This document shows positions 35,040-46,274 of a stretch of DNA of 64,000 nucleotides, piece after piece. The stretch is from assembly GCA_039583875.1 (NCBI GenBank), contig CM077159.1:100181707-100245706 (forward strand). Reading direction: 5' to 3'. Under the pieces are notes generated by a model. It had not been told where the DNA came from. It did not search any database and worked only from the letters and a program-made list of their open reading frames with translations. Both the position numbers and the translations under genes were made by a program. The first letter of the stretch is position 1. The number at the start of each line of letters is the position of its first letter. The DNA comes from Platanthera guangdongensis. Taxonomy: Eukaryota; Streptophyta; Magnoliopsida; Asparagales; Orchidaceae.

Positions 35040-35537
35040 ATTCTTCATTGTGGCGACACTTTCTTCATGTGTTGAGTCTTCTGCTGTGTGTCGACACATT
35101 CTTCATTATGTCGACACATATACTTAGACTCTGTTGAAATTTGCTGAGTGTCGACACAGCCTCCAAGTGTCGACACTTTCTGATGTAGACACAGTTCCTC
35201 TGAGTGTCGACACTACTTCTAAGTGTCGACACAGCTTCACTGGACTTTTCTTCATTGAGTGTCGACACTTTCTGTCTGGTGTCGACTCTGCATCTCTGGT
35301 GTCGACACAATTACTCCAAGTGTCGACACTGCTTGTCTGGGTGTCGACACAAGTCTTCTTAAGTGTCGACACTTTCCTTCCGGGTGTCGATACAGGACTT
35401 AGAAACTTTTCATCTTTCCCTGCAAATACTTAACCTGCACAAGGTAACTCAAAATACATCAAATACATTTTGATGTATATCATTGAGTAGGGTGAGGCTT
35501 CTTCAAATCAGGTACATTTAAACCAATGTACCCAACA
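35040..35537 (-). repeat. 5' LTR of element D, outer part (after E)
   Basis: Continues the GTGTCGACAC array and ends with CCCAACA, followed by the target copy AAAGG. Compared with the 3' LTR (around 18910-18935) it lacks 19 bp lying between two neighbouring palindromes. Confidence 0.95.
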
Positions 35538-35542
35538 AAAGG

Positions 35543-38040
35543 TCTTGCTGGGCAAGCACACTGCCCATGACTATATCACCAGGCATCAATTCCCGGTCAT
35601 ATGTGCAGTGGTCAATAAGAAGAAAGTGGATTGGGCACAGATCATTTTTGATCTTATTAAGAAAAAGTGTAATAAAAAGGAAGTTTGCTTTGGAAGGATC
35701 CTGGGGATCTTCCTGAAGGAGAATGATTCTAAATCCCTGGTCTAACAGACCATATTCATTAATGCCAGCAAGAGGCTCACATGCACCTTGTTTGGCAGGT
35801 GGGAGAGGACCATTACCAAGCCATCTAAGGCTTCAACCTCTTCCATCCCAGCTTTTGAAAGCACCAGGGATGTAAGAGCCACTCCCCACCCTACTGAAGA
35901 GATCATCCCCACACCTCCATCCTTTCCAGCAACTCAACAACCACAACAACTACAACAATAAATTCCACCACATCAACAACCAACACACTCTGTCCCTATT
36001 CCTACTACAATGACATCTTCTGCCACCTCTCCACCCCTAGATGTTACCAACATCCCCTCATCTCCTACTCAGGAATACCATCAACCCACTCCACCTCAAT
36101 CACCCCAATCCCCAAATGATTTACCAGCCCCAACACCACCATCATCTCCTCTTCCATCTCATCTATCCTCCATTCCAACTTTTGATCTTCTGACTTCCAC
36201 CCTCAACTCTCCCTCCCCCTCCAGATTCACACATGCTAGATGCCATCCCTCCATCATCTCCAACATCTCCCATCCATCCAAATGTCTCCACCCAACATTC
36301 TACTGAACCATCTGCCACTCTACCTCTGGACCCCTCCACCATTTCTTCTATCATTGCTCTCATAACACCCCTCCTCAAATCAATAATAGCAGAGGCCATT
36401 ACACCTCTTGCTACTTCTATCTCCACTCTTTCTGCTCAACTTTCTGTCTTCACTGCTGCCCCTCTTCATTCAGGGGCCTGGCTCCAGTTTTTACTGAAAC
36501 CAGGCAGGGGGAGATGCTTGATGAAGAAACTACAGTAGCTCCAGTAGCAACAACAATTCAAGCAGCAGCTCCAGCTCCAGCAATGACAAAGGTAGCAACA
36601 GCAGCAGTAGGTGATACAAATTATACTGATACAGATTTACTTGATTTAATTCAATTCATTGATATTGACATGGACTTAGAAGAGTCAGTACCAGAGGACA
36701 TTATTACTGGTGGTGATTTCATCATTAATCTCACAGTAAATTTAGATAATTTGTTAAAACATTTTGATATTGCATTGTTCAGATGTCCTATAGTAGAGTA
36801 TACTAATCCATTCTTGGCTATTGTATCATATACTTCCCTAGTAAGTCCTCAAGTTGCAAAGCAACTTAGTGATAGTTTTGTTGTTCCTAAGCCCATAGTC
36901 ATTCCAACTTCCCCAACAATGTCTTCTGCACCCAGTTATATCATGGATGACTCTCCATTACCAGATCTGGATGACTTGATCCTGGCTGATATTGAAGAAG
37001 AAGAAAAGGCAGCTGCTGAAAGCATTGTCAGAATCAGCTCTCCAGCCTCTCCTGTGGCTTCTCCAGTTCTTGTTGAAGTTCCTGCTCAAGCTCTTTCTCT
37101 ACCTCCAGCTCCTGAAAAGTCTATCATTTCTGCTGAGGCTCTAAAAGCTCTAAATGACTTATATGATAACCCTTAGGGATCTGATAATGATGATGATGAG
37201 GATGAGGATGAAGATTCTGATGATGAACCCAAGAGGAAGCAAGTATCCAAGAAAAGAAAAGCCCCTCCTCCTCCTGCTCCAAAGCCAAATCCAAACAATG
37301 ACACTCCCTATTATATTCTCCAAAAGATAACTCCATACATAGGGATGTCATCTTGGATGTGGTTATCCAAAAATCAGCAGAAGGAGAGGAAGAAAAGTAG
37401 AAGGTACTCTCCTCCTCCAGTTCAAAGATTCAGAAAAGATCCACCTCCTCCACCTCCTCCAGCTACTGGTGCTTCAGACACAACTTCTCAAAGATCTGCC
37501 CTTGTTCAAATATATCAGAGACACCATGGGAGATCATCTTCTGAAAGTAGCCAACACAGGCAATATTCTTCAGGAAAGCAGCATCAATAGTAACAACAAC
37601 ATCAATAATAACAACAACAATTCACTGAACATCAACTAGCTGAAAGCTCTAAAAGACCATCCTCTCCTCCTGTTCCTTTTGAAGATCCAGAGACAGCTAC
37701 TACTGCTACAATGTACAAGTTTCGGGAACTAGTAGGCCTTTCCATGATTAATAAGGCCAAAGCTGAAGGAAAGGATCCCTCTGAATACACTACCATGTCA
37801 AAGTACAGGAAAGAGGAACTTAAGAGATTTGAGAAAGCAAACAAAATCTTCAATGTTGATGACTACATGAAGTTGCACCCAGAAGCAGTTGCCCCAGAGC
37901 CACATCTTTGAAGATTAGATGGCCTGCTGACATGACCATGACAAAAGTGCAAGCTTCAGATCCAAAAAGAGAGATTGTGTTTACAAAGCCTGGAGAGAAG
38001 GGCAAGCAAGAAATGCCAAATGAAAAGAAACAGAAGAAGT
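35543..38040 (+). pseudogene. Element C ORF3, remaining part
   Basis: Resumes exactly in the frame left at 17212 once one AAAGG is discounted. It starts with the VLLGKHTAHDYI region, homologous to G's ORF3, and is then interrupted by a stop at 35743-35745 and several frame changes and stops further on (for example 37174-37176). The middle is very rich in Pro, Ser and Thr (about 35900-36330), then acidic, then Pro/Gln-rich, with a Lys/Glu-rich tail (37710-37911). It lacks a recognisable membrane protein layout. Broken, non-functional as read. Confidence 0.78.
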
Positions 38041-38202
38041 AAATTTTGAACTCTTTTATTATCCATAACTGCTCTATATTCTGAACAAAGCTTATGTATA
38101 TATATCTGTTGCATGTGTTATAGATATCTGCCAGATATATGCTTTTTCTGCTTTGTTTATTTTCTGTTTGAGTATTGAGTCTGTAATTAGTGACCTCACC
38201 CA

Positions 38203-38214
38203 AGTAGGGGGAGA
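38203..38214 (+). promoter_or_regulatory. Polypurine tract of element C
   Basis: AGTAGGGGGAGA one base before the TGTTGGATCC start of the 3' LTR. Confidence 0.88.
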
Positions 38215-38387
38215 TTGTTGGATCCCTAGTTTGATTTAGGCTCGGTTCACTAAGTTACTAAGCTAGAATCATTTGACCCAACATATATAGCCAGGGTCAT
38301 AGTTGTGTCCTAGAGTCTAGGCCAAGTCCTTAGTAACAACATCACATGGACCAGCCATCATCAGACTGCCAGAGACTCAAAGACTTA

Positions 38388-39358
38388 GGCTCCGTTTGGT
38401 TGGGCTGTTGCTGATGGAAAGCTGCTGATGAACTGTTGCTGATAGAAAAAGTGCTGATTCTGGAAAACAGAGTTTTGTTAAAAAGTTATTTGGATACAAA
38501 ACGGAGTTTTGAGTGAAATTTTTTTTCCTAATAAAATAACCTGTTTTCCTGAATGCAAAATGTTTTCTAATGCAAATGTTAAGCAATTTTGTTCATCCTG
38601 AATTTTCCTGTAATTTTCAGATTTGAAACAAACTGTAATCCGTGAGCTAGGAAGTAGTAATTTGAAGTGCTTCATGATTTAAAATTCGTTCCAAATCTGC
38701 TGCAGCTAATCTAGTATTCGAATTCTCGTGAATCTGTGGTTGTTTTAAATCCATACCTCTGTTTCACTTCCACATCTCCTGAATGTTCAATGCATACAAG
38801 CTAAATAGAAAATTTATTTCAAAAAAATTACTCCAGATCAGAGGAAGGAGGATCTAATAGAAATTAGTGAAAACTGTGTATAACAGCTAGAATATTGTTT
38901 ACAGATCCCGATCAAGGATGAGAGAAATACCAAATCAAATCCAAACAGAGCAAATCCGTATCAAGAGAGAGATCGAGTGCGTGAGGACCATGAGAATTCG
39001 GAATGCAGGGCGAGGAAGGAGATACGAGGAGAGGTGCGTGAGGAGAGCGATCTTCCCCTCTTTCTCGTCGCGCTCCGCTCATCGTGAGGATCTCGAGCTC
39101 TCGACGTGCGGAGCTCGCCGCGGTTGCGGCGTGCGGAGCTCGCCCCGGTTGCGGCGTGCGGAGCTCGAGCTCTAGGGTTGCGGGAGAACGCCACGGTTGC
39201 GGCTGAACGCGACATTTTACAGCGGATCGTGATCAATAGGAAACCGCGGAAATTTAGAACCGGCGGTTCTTGAAACAGCAACGCCAAACATAACTTATGC
39301 ATAAAATTGAGGTGCGGTTCAAACGCACCGGAGGCAAAAAGCCCAACCAAATGCTACC
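38388..39358. mobile_element. PIF/Harbinger-like non-autonomous DNA element (971 bp)
   Basis: Ends GGCTCCGTTTGGTTGGGCT and (inverted) GGTAGCATTTGGTTGGGCT, sharing the inner 12 bases and the outer GG. It is flanked by TTA on both sides (38385-38387, 39359-39361), and LTR sequence resumes without a gap on the other side, matching B's LTR. TTA duplication and GG...GTTTGG-type ends fit Harbinger/Tourist. It encodes no transposase. A G+C-rich part near 39110-39170 has two and a half copies of a 25-bp tandem repeat. Confidence 0.78.
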
Positions 39359-39389
39359 TTAGAGATTTTCAAGAGACCAAGTAAAATGA

Positions 39390-40345
39390 GTTTGACGTTC
39401 GTCGAACTCAGGTCAACGATTTTCGTGCTCAGCTCGACGATCTCAGAGAAAATTCTCTGAGCTGAGCTCAATGAACTCTATTCTTTAGTCGACGAAAACT
39501 TGGACACTACAACAACACTTCAAGTTCAGAAAACATCAAGATATTCTAAGTCCTTAGAATCAGACTTTGGTCGACGAACTTAGTTCTCCGCTCGACGAAC
39601 TCTATTCTTTAGTCGACGATATTTGGTCTACCTTCTGCATTCTATCCAAGACTATGTTCTCTAGACTCAGGTCGACGAACTTAGTTCTCTGCCCGACAAT
39701 TTTTGGATTCTCTACTTCAACTTCTTAAATCCAGTAGCTTCTCATATTTTTCTAAGTCCATATTCATCTTCAGTCGATGAATTCCAGATTCTCAGCTCGA
39801 CGAACTTTGACCACTTTGGCTAGAGTTATCCAACAACAATTAGTGGTCCTCAGCTCGACGAAATCAAATTCTTAGGTCGACGATTTCTGGACACTTCAAC
39901 TCTTTCATTTCAGAAGCATCTGTGTATATTCTTAAGTCCGAAATCAACTTCAGTCGACGAATTCTAGATTCTCAGCTCGACGAACTTTGACCACTTTGGC
40001 TAGAGTTATCCAGCAACAATTAGTGGTCCTCAGCTCGATGAAATCAAATTCTTAGGTCGACGATTTCTGGACACTTCAACTCTTTCATTTCAGAAGCATC
40101 TGTGTATATTCTTAAGTCCGAAATCAACTCCAGTCGACGAAGCCAGTTATCAGCTCGACGAACTTCAGACATAGAAAAGGCAAAGTTTCTGAAGCGTACA
40201 GTTCTATTATCTGATCGATGATCTTGGAACTCAGCTCGACGAACAGAAGTTATCTGATCGACGAACAGAGCAACTCAGCTCAACGAACTGTGGACTCAGC
40301 TCGACGATTTCTGTCATCTGTTCGACGATTCCAGACTTAGTATTT
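39390..40345. repeat. TCGACGA palindrome array in 3' LTR of element C
   Basis: Many TTCGTCGA / GCTCGACGAA / GTCGACGA units, closing about 230 bp before the TATA box. It includes a direct tandem duplication with a period of exactly 180 bp (about 39765-39944 and 39945-40124, continuing a little further). Confidence 0.9.
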
Positions 40346-40574
40346 CTTTCCTTTGTCCTCATTCTATGAAATAATTTCTGAATGATTAATGATAAAATAT
40401 TCTCTGAATATTACCGTTGGACGGTGCATTCATCACGACTTTCATCAGAATTATTGCCTTCCATTTTTCCAAGGGTCAGTTGGGGAAATAAATCAATGCA
40501 GTTTATTCTCTAGGCCATCAACATTGATTGCAGCAGAAGAATTAAAATTTCGAAAGACAAATTCCTTCAGTACA

Positions 40575-40582
40575 TATAAAAG
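40575..40582 (+). promoter_or_regulatory. TATA box in 3' LTR of element C
   Basis: TATAAAAG in ACATATAAAAGAG, downstream of the palindrome array; likely core promoter position in this LTR family. Confidence 0.6.
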
Positions 40583-41407
40583 AGATTTTTCTCTTTTCCT
40601 GGATATAAAGAAGAACACAGTACACACAAGAACACAGACACATAGAGAATCACAGTCAGTGTGTCTTCGAGAGTTTTCTCTGCTCCATCATACTTTCACA
40701 GCTTTTTGATACAGAAAAGAAGCCCTAGGTCAGAAGCAGATCAGCTATTAAAGAAGAAGAACAATCAATCTAAATCAAGAGTCTTCTTTCTTCATCTCTC
40801 CAGGAAAATTCAAAGGACAACAACTACTCCATCTGTCAAGAAGTTCCTGCAGATTTCTCTGATAAAGGCTTAAAGACTGAAGGCCTATCACCCTGCAGCA
40901 AAGCTCCATATTTCCCTGAACTATTCTACATCTCAGGGGGAGCTACTTGCTAATATTATATCCACTTATCTTCTCTCTGATTGTTGACAGAGAAGACACC
41001 ATCACCTCTCACCCCTCTCTGTATAAAAGGGTCTTCATCTCCCTTCAAAAGTGATTCTTGGTTACAAGTCACCTGACTAAAAGACTTGAGTTTTTGTTTT
41101 TGAGCACCTGATCAAAAGCTCATTGGTGTCAGGCACCTGATCAAAAATTTGAGTGGATTCCTACCATGGTGGTAGAAGAGTGGATGTACCCAGGTTGGGA
41201 AACCACTATAAATTTCTTGTGTCGTCTAGTTGCCCTTTCTTTTGTTTCTTGTTGTGGCTGTGATTGTTAGTTAGTTGTTGCTGTGTTTTATCCTTCAATC
41301 TATTTCTTACTTGTCTGCAATAGTCAGAAAATTTTATAAGCTTGAAATACTCTATTCACCCCGCCCCCTCTAGAGTATTTATGATCTAACTGCTCACTTT
41401 CACCGTG

Positions 41408-42909
41408 TTTTTACTGGTAGAGGAATTTCTCTTGATGAATATTTCTGTTGATAGTTGTGACTCGTCAAGCAGTTTGGTTGTAACAGAACCTTCTTGGGTT
41501 ACACTTATGAGGCTACATCAGAATGATGATCCAGACTTGCTACACCTCTATCTTAGAATAGAGAAAGGCGAGTTACCAGACTTTTCCATTGATGACACGA
41601 GTACCTTAAAGTACCGCGACAGATTTTGTATCCCTGCCGTCGAGGACATTCTATTTAAGTTGTGTAGTGAGGCGCACGGTTCTATTGTTGCCTACCACCT
41701 AGGTTCTACAAAGATGTATCAATACCTAAAGCAGATTGCCTGGTGGTTTGGAATGAAGGGTGATATAGCCAAGTTCGTATCTGAGTGCTTTACTTGTAAG
41801 CAAGTCAAGACCGATCATAGAAGGTTGGGAGACAAGTTGATGCCTTTGGATATTCTAAGCTGGAGATAGGAGAGTATTTCCATGGACTTCATTACTGGAT
41901 TACCGAGATCTCCCTGAGGGCGTGATTCAGTTTGCGTTATTGTTGATAGACTGATGAAGTGTGCCCACTTTGTGCCTTTCAAGATTGACAGAGTTGTACC
42001 TGGATGAGATTATTAGGCTACATGGAGTTCCTGTTAGTATTGTGTCAGATCGAGACTCCAGGTTTATGTCTCGCTTTTGGAAAAGCTTACAGGAAGGGTA
42101 CCGATCTGCGGTACTCCATTGCTTATCATCCGCATACTAATGGTCAAATGAAGCGAGTAAATCAGATCGTGGAGGACATGATAAGATGTTTTATTTTGTA
42201 CCACGGAGCAGCGTGGGATGAGAGATTCTGATTGATGGAGTTTGCTTATAATAATAACTATCAAGAGAGCTTGCTGATGGCCCAGTTTGAGGCCTTGTAT
42301 GGGAGACATTGCAAAACTCCCTTGTTTTGGGCTGAAGTTGGTGAGAGATCATTGCTGGGTCCTGAAGCGTTAGAAGAAATGGATATTTTTGTGAGGCATA
42401 TCATAGAAAAGCTTCGTATAGCTCAGGAGCGTTATGAGAAGAATGCTAATCGTCGAAGGATCGATTTGGAGTTTGCGGTTGTGGAGCTGGTTTTTCTGAA
42501 GTTTTCCCTAATGTCTGGCTTTAAGAGATTTGGAAAGAATCATAAGTTGGACCTGAGGTATGTGGGACCTTTTAAGGTGGTTGAGCGTATTGGTGTATCA
42601 GCATATAGGCTGGAATTGCCCACAAACTTTCCTGGTGTGCACGACGTGTTTCACGTAAGCCAGTTGCATAAATGTGTGCTCAGCGACTGACAGATTCTTG
42701 ATGTTGTGCCCCAGTTGGAGCCTAATCTTTCTTATGTTAAGATGCATGTCTGTATTTTGGATACTGAAGATCGAGTGTTGCGGAGGAAAATCATACCAAT
42801 GGTTAAAGTTTTGTGGCGAAACCAAGACGTGGAAAGCGCCACTTGGGAATTGGAGTCAGCTATGAGGGAGGCTCATCCTCATCTATTCACCTTGTTTATT
42901 GGTATGTAA
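41408..42909 (+). pseudogene. Element J integrase and chromodomain-type C-terminus (Ty3/Gypsy)
   Basis: An H-H-C-C zinc module (ending CFTCKQVK) is followed by SMDFITGLP with the first catalytic Asp. The second Asp is in a [12 protein letters not shown] stretch in another frame. The catalytic Glu is lost: NGQMKRVNQ has Lys where Glu is expected. Frame changes near 41990 and 42090 and stops at 41867-41869, 42229-42231 and 42688-42690 interrupt it. The last 60 residues (PMVKVLWRNQDVESATWE) match the tail of Tekay/Del chromoviral integrases. Clearly an old, dead copy. Confidence 0.85.
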
Positions 42910-42991
42910 TCTTTTCAATAACCCTTGGTTATTTCTTCTTCTTTTGTAATAGAGGTTTTTGTGCGTAAAGTTTCGGGACGAAACTTTATTT

Positions 42992-43000
42992 TAGGGGGAG
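42992..43000 (+). promoter_or_regulatory. Polypurine tract of element J
   Basis: TAGGGGGAG just before TGGCTGTAACGCCC; the LTR starts at 43001 or 43005. Confidence 0.7.
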
Positions 43001-43412
43001 TGGCTGTAACGCCCCTAATTTTTCGATATTTGGTTTAATTTGTTATCTGGCGTGTTTATGACGTAAGGGCGTTACGTTGATGCATTTTCGGCTTATGTCG
43101 TTGTTAGAGCATGGTTTTAGTCTTAGTTTTTCTATGTGTGGCTGAGTTTAGCCTGTTTGCAAGATTTACTAGCTAGCCGGGTATGTTTTGGTGACTCGAT
43201 GGAGCCTCTTTGGTAATGCTTGTGTTTTGGTTTCGGGAGGTGTTTGCATTAGTTTGGTTCATCGAATCTTAATTTCGACTACGCCGTTGGATTCGTAGCG
43301 TCAGTATTTAGTTGCGGTGTGATTTTCGTAAAAATTCGTGTTGGCGCAAATTTTGGGTCGTTTGAACCATTATGTAATGATAAACTATTATTATAATACT
43401 TATATTTCTAAG

Positions 43413-43420
43413 TATAAATA
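43413..43420 (+). promoter_or_regulatory. TATA box in LTR of element J
   Basis: TATAAATA in AAGTATAAATAGCC, about 410 bp from the LTR start. Confidence 0.6.
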
Positions 43421-44211
43421 GCCTTGTGAATAGACAAACCTTATTCATCGTCTTCTTTGGGCAACCGTCGTCCTGTTGCGAAAGAGGGAGAGCGACGAAC
43501 ACTCCTAAGCTTTCGTCACCCGATTTCTGGAGCTTTGGTGCTCGATATCATCGTTGGAGGGTAGAACCAGATAGCTCTCACCTAGATCTACGTTTCTACT
43601 CTAAGATTTTCCTGTTTCATGAAATTTTGGGTGTTAGGAATTTCATTTTGACCCTTTTTTGTCCTAAAAAGTTTCAGGAAGTGTTGCTTAGGTGATCTTG
43701 CGACCAGATCCTTGAGGAGGAGCGTTTGCGTGGCCGGGTTAGGCGATTTGAGGCAAGTGGTGGTCCCCCCTTGCTTGTTTTTATTTCATATTTTCTTGAT
43801 TTCCTCCCGGTACAGAAGCTGAATTAGGGTAGGATCTCCTCCTTGTCAAATTCATTTTCTGTAAATCTTGGGGCAAGTGGTGATTTACGCCCTTGCCAAG
43901 CTTTCATGTTACTGTTTCTATCCTAGTAGGCCAAATAGTGCTTAGCTTAGCATCAAACTAGTGGTTGTGGTGAGGGAGCATTATTACAGGAGAAATCTCT
44001 TCATTTGTGAGCATAACAATAAGTTGTTCTTGTTCTAGGTTTAGATGTTGTCAAATTTTTTTTTATTAATACTATTAATTAAATTATTGAAAAATTAGTG
44101 GTTGTTGTAAGTCCATATCCTCTGTTTAGGTAGGATAGCATTTCTGCCAAGTTTTTGTCTTAGGCATTGAGTATAGCCTTAGCACTGATATTCAGTTTTT
44201 AGCCCAAGTAT

Positions 44212-44937
44212 AAAAGCGTTGAGTGTGGTGTACACACTCAACGCGGCGTTGAGTGTGTTGAATACACTCAACGCCAATAGATTTTAACGCTAAGTTAAAA
44301 GCGTTTAGTGTGTTGTACACACTCAACGCGGTGTTGAGTGTGTTTAAGACACACAACTCCATCCGAATTTAATCTAAGGCAAAAGTGTTGAGTGTGATAA
44401 CCACACTCAACCGGGCGTTGAGTGTGTTGAATACACTCAACGCCATTGTTTAATGTTGACCCAAGTCTAAAGCGTTGAGTGTGCTGACCACACTCAACGC
44501 GGAGTTGAGTGTGTTGAATACACTCAACGCCATCGATTTATTTTGAGCCCGTGTAAAAGCGTTGAGTGGGCTGACTACACTCAACGTGGCATTGAGTGTG
44601 TTGAATACACCCAACGCCATCGATAAATTTTGAATTCTAAGTTAAAAGTGTTGAGTGTGCTGAACACACTCAACGCGGCATTGAGTGTGCTGAAAACACT
44701 CAACTCGGCGTTGAGTGTGTTGAACACACTCAGTGCCACAGTTTAGTTTTGGCAAGACCAAAGTTAAAAGCGTTGACTGACTGTAATGCACTCAACACGG
44801 CGTTGAGTGGACTCAACGCGGCGTTGAGTGAAGCTGGTTAAGCTGAATTATCTGGCTGGCGTCGAGTGCGCTGACTACACTCGATGCGACGTCGAGTGAG
44901 TTGACTACACTCGACGCGACGTCGAGTACACTTGACG
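44212..44937. repeat. Tandem hairpin array in the LTR of element J
   Basis: About seven units of roughly 84-110 bp. Each begins AAAAGCGTTGAGTG and holds two inverted pairs of the type GCGTTGAGTGTG / CACACTCAACGC with a 4-6 base loop. The last units change to GCGTCGAGTG / CACTCGACGC, introducing a TCGA core. It lies downstream of the TATA box, unlike the arrays of the Copia elements. Confidence 0.88.
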
Positions 44938-46274
44938 CTTGTCTGTGGACTTAGTTTTATTCTTGTTGATTTTTGGTACATCACCATTAGGATAGTTTTG
45001 CTAAATAAAATTGGTCCAGTGCCTGTTGTTTTCGTCAAATTTGTTCTTAGGCCAATCCTTTTTGGGAGTTGTTCCTGCATTTATTATGAGAATTCCAATG
45101 TTTTGGTCATGGGTTTTCTGTGTATTGGCTATGATTGCCGGCATTTTGGCAGATCTTTTGACCCTGATGGGTTATGAATGTGGGTGTGCTGGTGGAGGTG
45201 TCTCCCCCCACAGGTGTCGGTTTTTCACCGGTTTGGGAGTGTCAAGATATAAGACCTCTTTTCCTTGGGCCTTTGTGAAGTTTTATTGTGGGTGTGTCGA
45301 CGAAGGTGTCTTGCCCCACAGGTGCCAGATTATACCGGTGTTTTTGCTCACTAATGTTGAGTTGAGCAATTTCTTACATTTGTATACTTACTTGTAAATG
45401 TATCTTATGAAGTTTAATTCTTATTTGCAATTGGTGCAAATCCCTTACCCTTGGATTTGGTAAGTTAATCGTTTACTATAATTTTATTCCTTACTTTGTT
45501 GTGGTTTTGTTAGCTATTCTTGGTTTTGGGTTGGTAACACTTTTTGCCTCTTTTGGTTATTGCTACTACCGACCCTTGTTCACCACTTGTATTTTTATTT
45601 CTTGCCGAGGTGTTCTTTCTTTGAATGCCTCTAGTTTGGAGCAGTAGCCGGTTGAGCAGCTAAGAGTTTTTGTTTTAGGCTTGTGTTCTGCAGCTGTCTT
45701 TTCCTCACCGGTTGTGAGATAGATATTTACTTTTCCTTTAGTTTAGACATACATTTTAGTAGTGGGTTCGTGTCAGGCTTTTGACGCCCACTGGATTTTG
45801 TTTAAATGATGAGTACTTGATAGCTGCTAAGCTTTTGTCTATAGGACTGATTGGTTTTACTTGCTCTCTGGGAATATTTATGTTATGTTGCGTGTTAGGT
45901 ATTTTAACCTATAAAAGCATTACTACTAGTATTTCATACATGTCATCTTTCTAAAACTAAAATGTTATTTTCTAAGTAATGTAAAGACTATTTCTATACT
46001 TATAATAAATCTAGAGTCTTGCATATCGCGAGTTGTCCTTTGGGGACGTTGATGCTCGTGTAGGATGTTAATCCAACATAATCAAAGTACTTCCGCAGCG
46101 TATAACTATACTTTTACTCATGTACTAGTTGATCCACTGTGCCGAGGGATACGACCATCTAAACTTAAACTAGTTTTTATTTAATAACTTATGGATTTCA
46201 TATAAAATGTAGAGTTTGGAGTCTTGCTTGAGCGTCTGCAGTTATCCCCTGCACGTCGTGACATCACAGCGCGT

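Larger units (their letters stand above)
17213..35537 (-). mobile_element. Element D: full-length SIRE-type Ty1/Copia, with E inside its 5' LTR
   Basis: Minus-strand order: 5' LTR (28126-35537, split by E), primer binding site, gag, pol, palindrome array, ORF3, polypurine tract, 3' LTR. The 5-bp target duplication AAAGG is exact (17208-17212 and 35538-35542). LTRs begin TGTTGGGTAC and end TTTCTTTCA. Without E the element is about 12.9 kb. The coding region carries only a few nonsense codons and one frameshift, so it is young but dead as read. Confidence 0.95.
13800..41402 (+). mobile_element. Element C: SIRE-type Ty1/Copia, host of nested insertions
   Basis: Plus-strand order: integrase (cut at its 5' side), RT, RNase H, palindrome array, ORF3 (split by D), polypurine tract, 3' LTR. 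Its 5' LTR, gag and protease are missing from the window and should lie to the left of B/A if those are insertions. Removing D and one AAAGG copy restores a continuous ORF3 frame, which confirms that 13800-17212 and 35543-41402 are one element. It is itself inserted into element J at 41402/41403. Confidence 0.88.
38216..41402 (+). repeat. 3' LTR of element C (interrupted by a Harbinger-like element)
   Basis: Runs from TGTTGGATCC to CTCACTTTCA. Its first 170 bp and last 250 bp align by eye to B's LTR. It contains the palindrome array, TATAAAAG at 40575-40582 and the poly-C stem at 41357-41375. Without the 971-bp insertion it is about 2.2 kb. Bases 41403-41407 (CCGTG) are the candidate target duplication, whose partner would lie outside the window. 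Confidence 0.88.
41403..46274 (+). mobile_element. Element J: decayed Tekay/Del-like Ty3/Gypsy, 3' part
   Basis: Begins at the end of C's LTR in the linker before integrase and continues through integrase, a C-terminal VLWRNQ...ATWE segment, a polypurine tract and a 3' LTR beginning TGTAACGCCC. The 5' part must lie on the other side of element C. The right boundary is uncertain; a CATCACA near 46268-46274 could be the LTR end. Confidence 0.7.
43005..46274 (+). repeat. 3' LTR of element J (right end tentative)
   Basis: Starts TGTAACGCCCC, typical of Tekay/Del LTRs. TATAAATA at 43413-43420 is followed by G+C-richer transcribed sequence. It contains a hairpin array (44212-44937). The end near 46274 rests only on a CATCACA that mirrors the start and could be wrong by hundreds of bases. 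The rest of the LTR shows no other structure to me. Confidence 0.6.

Noticed and set aside
36163..36426. Minus-strand Gly/Met-rich frame over C's ORF3
   Set aside because: Antisense to the Pro/Ser/Thr-rich part of ORF3.
38918..39350. Arg-rich frames in the Harbinger-like element
   Set aside because: Caused by the G+C-rich tandem repeat; no transposase motif (no DDE or Myb-like block).
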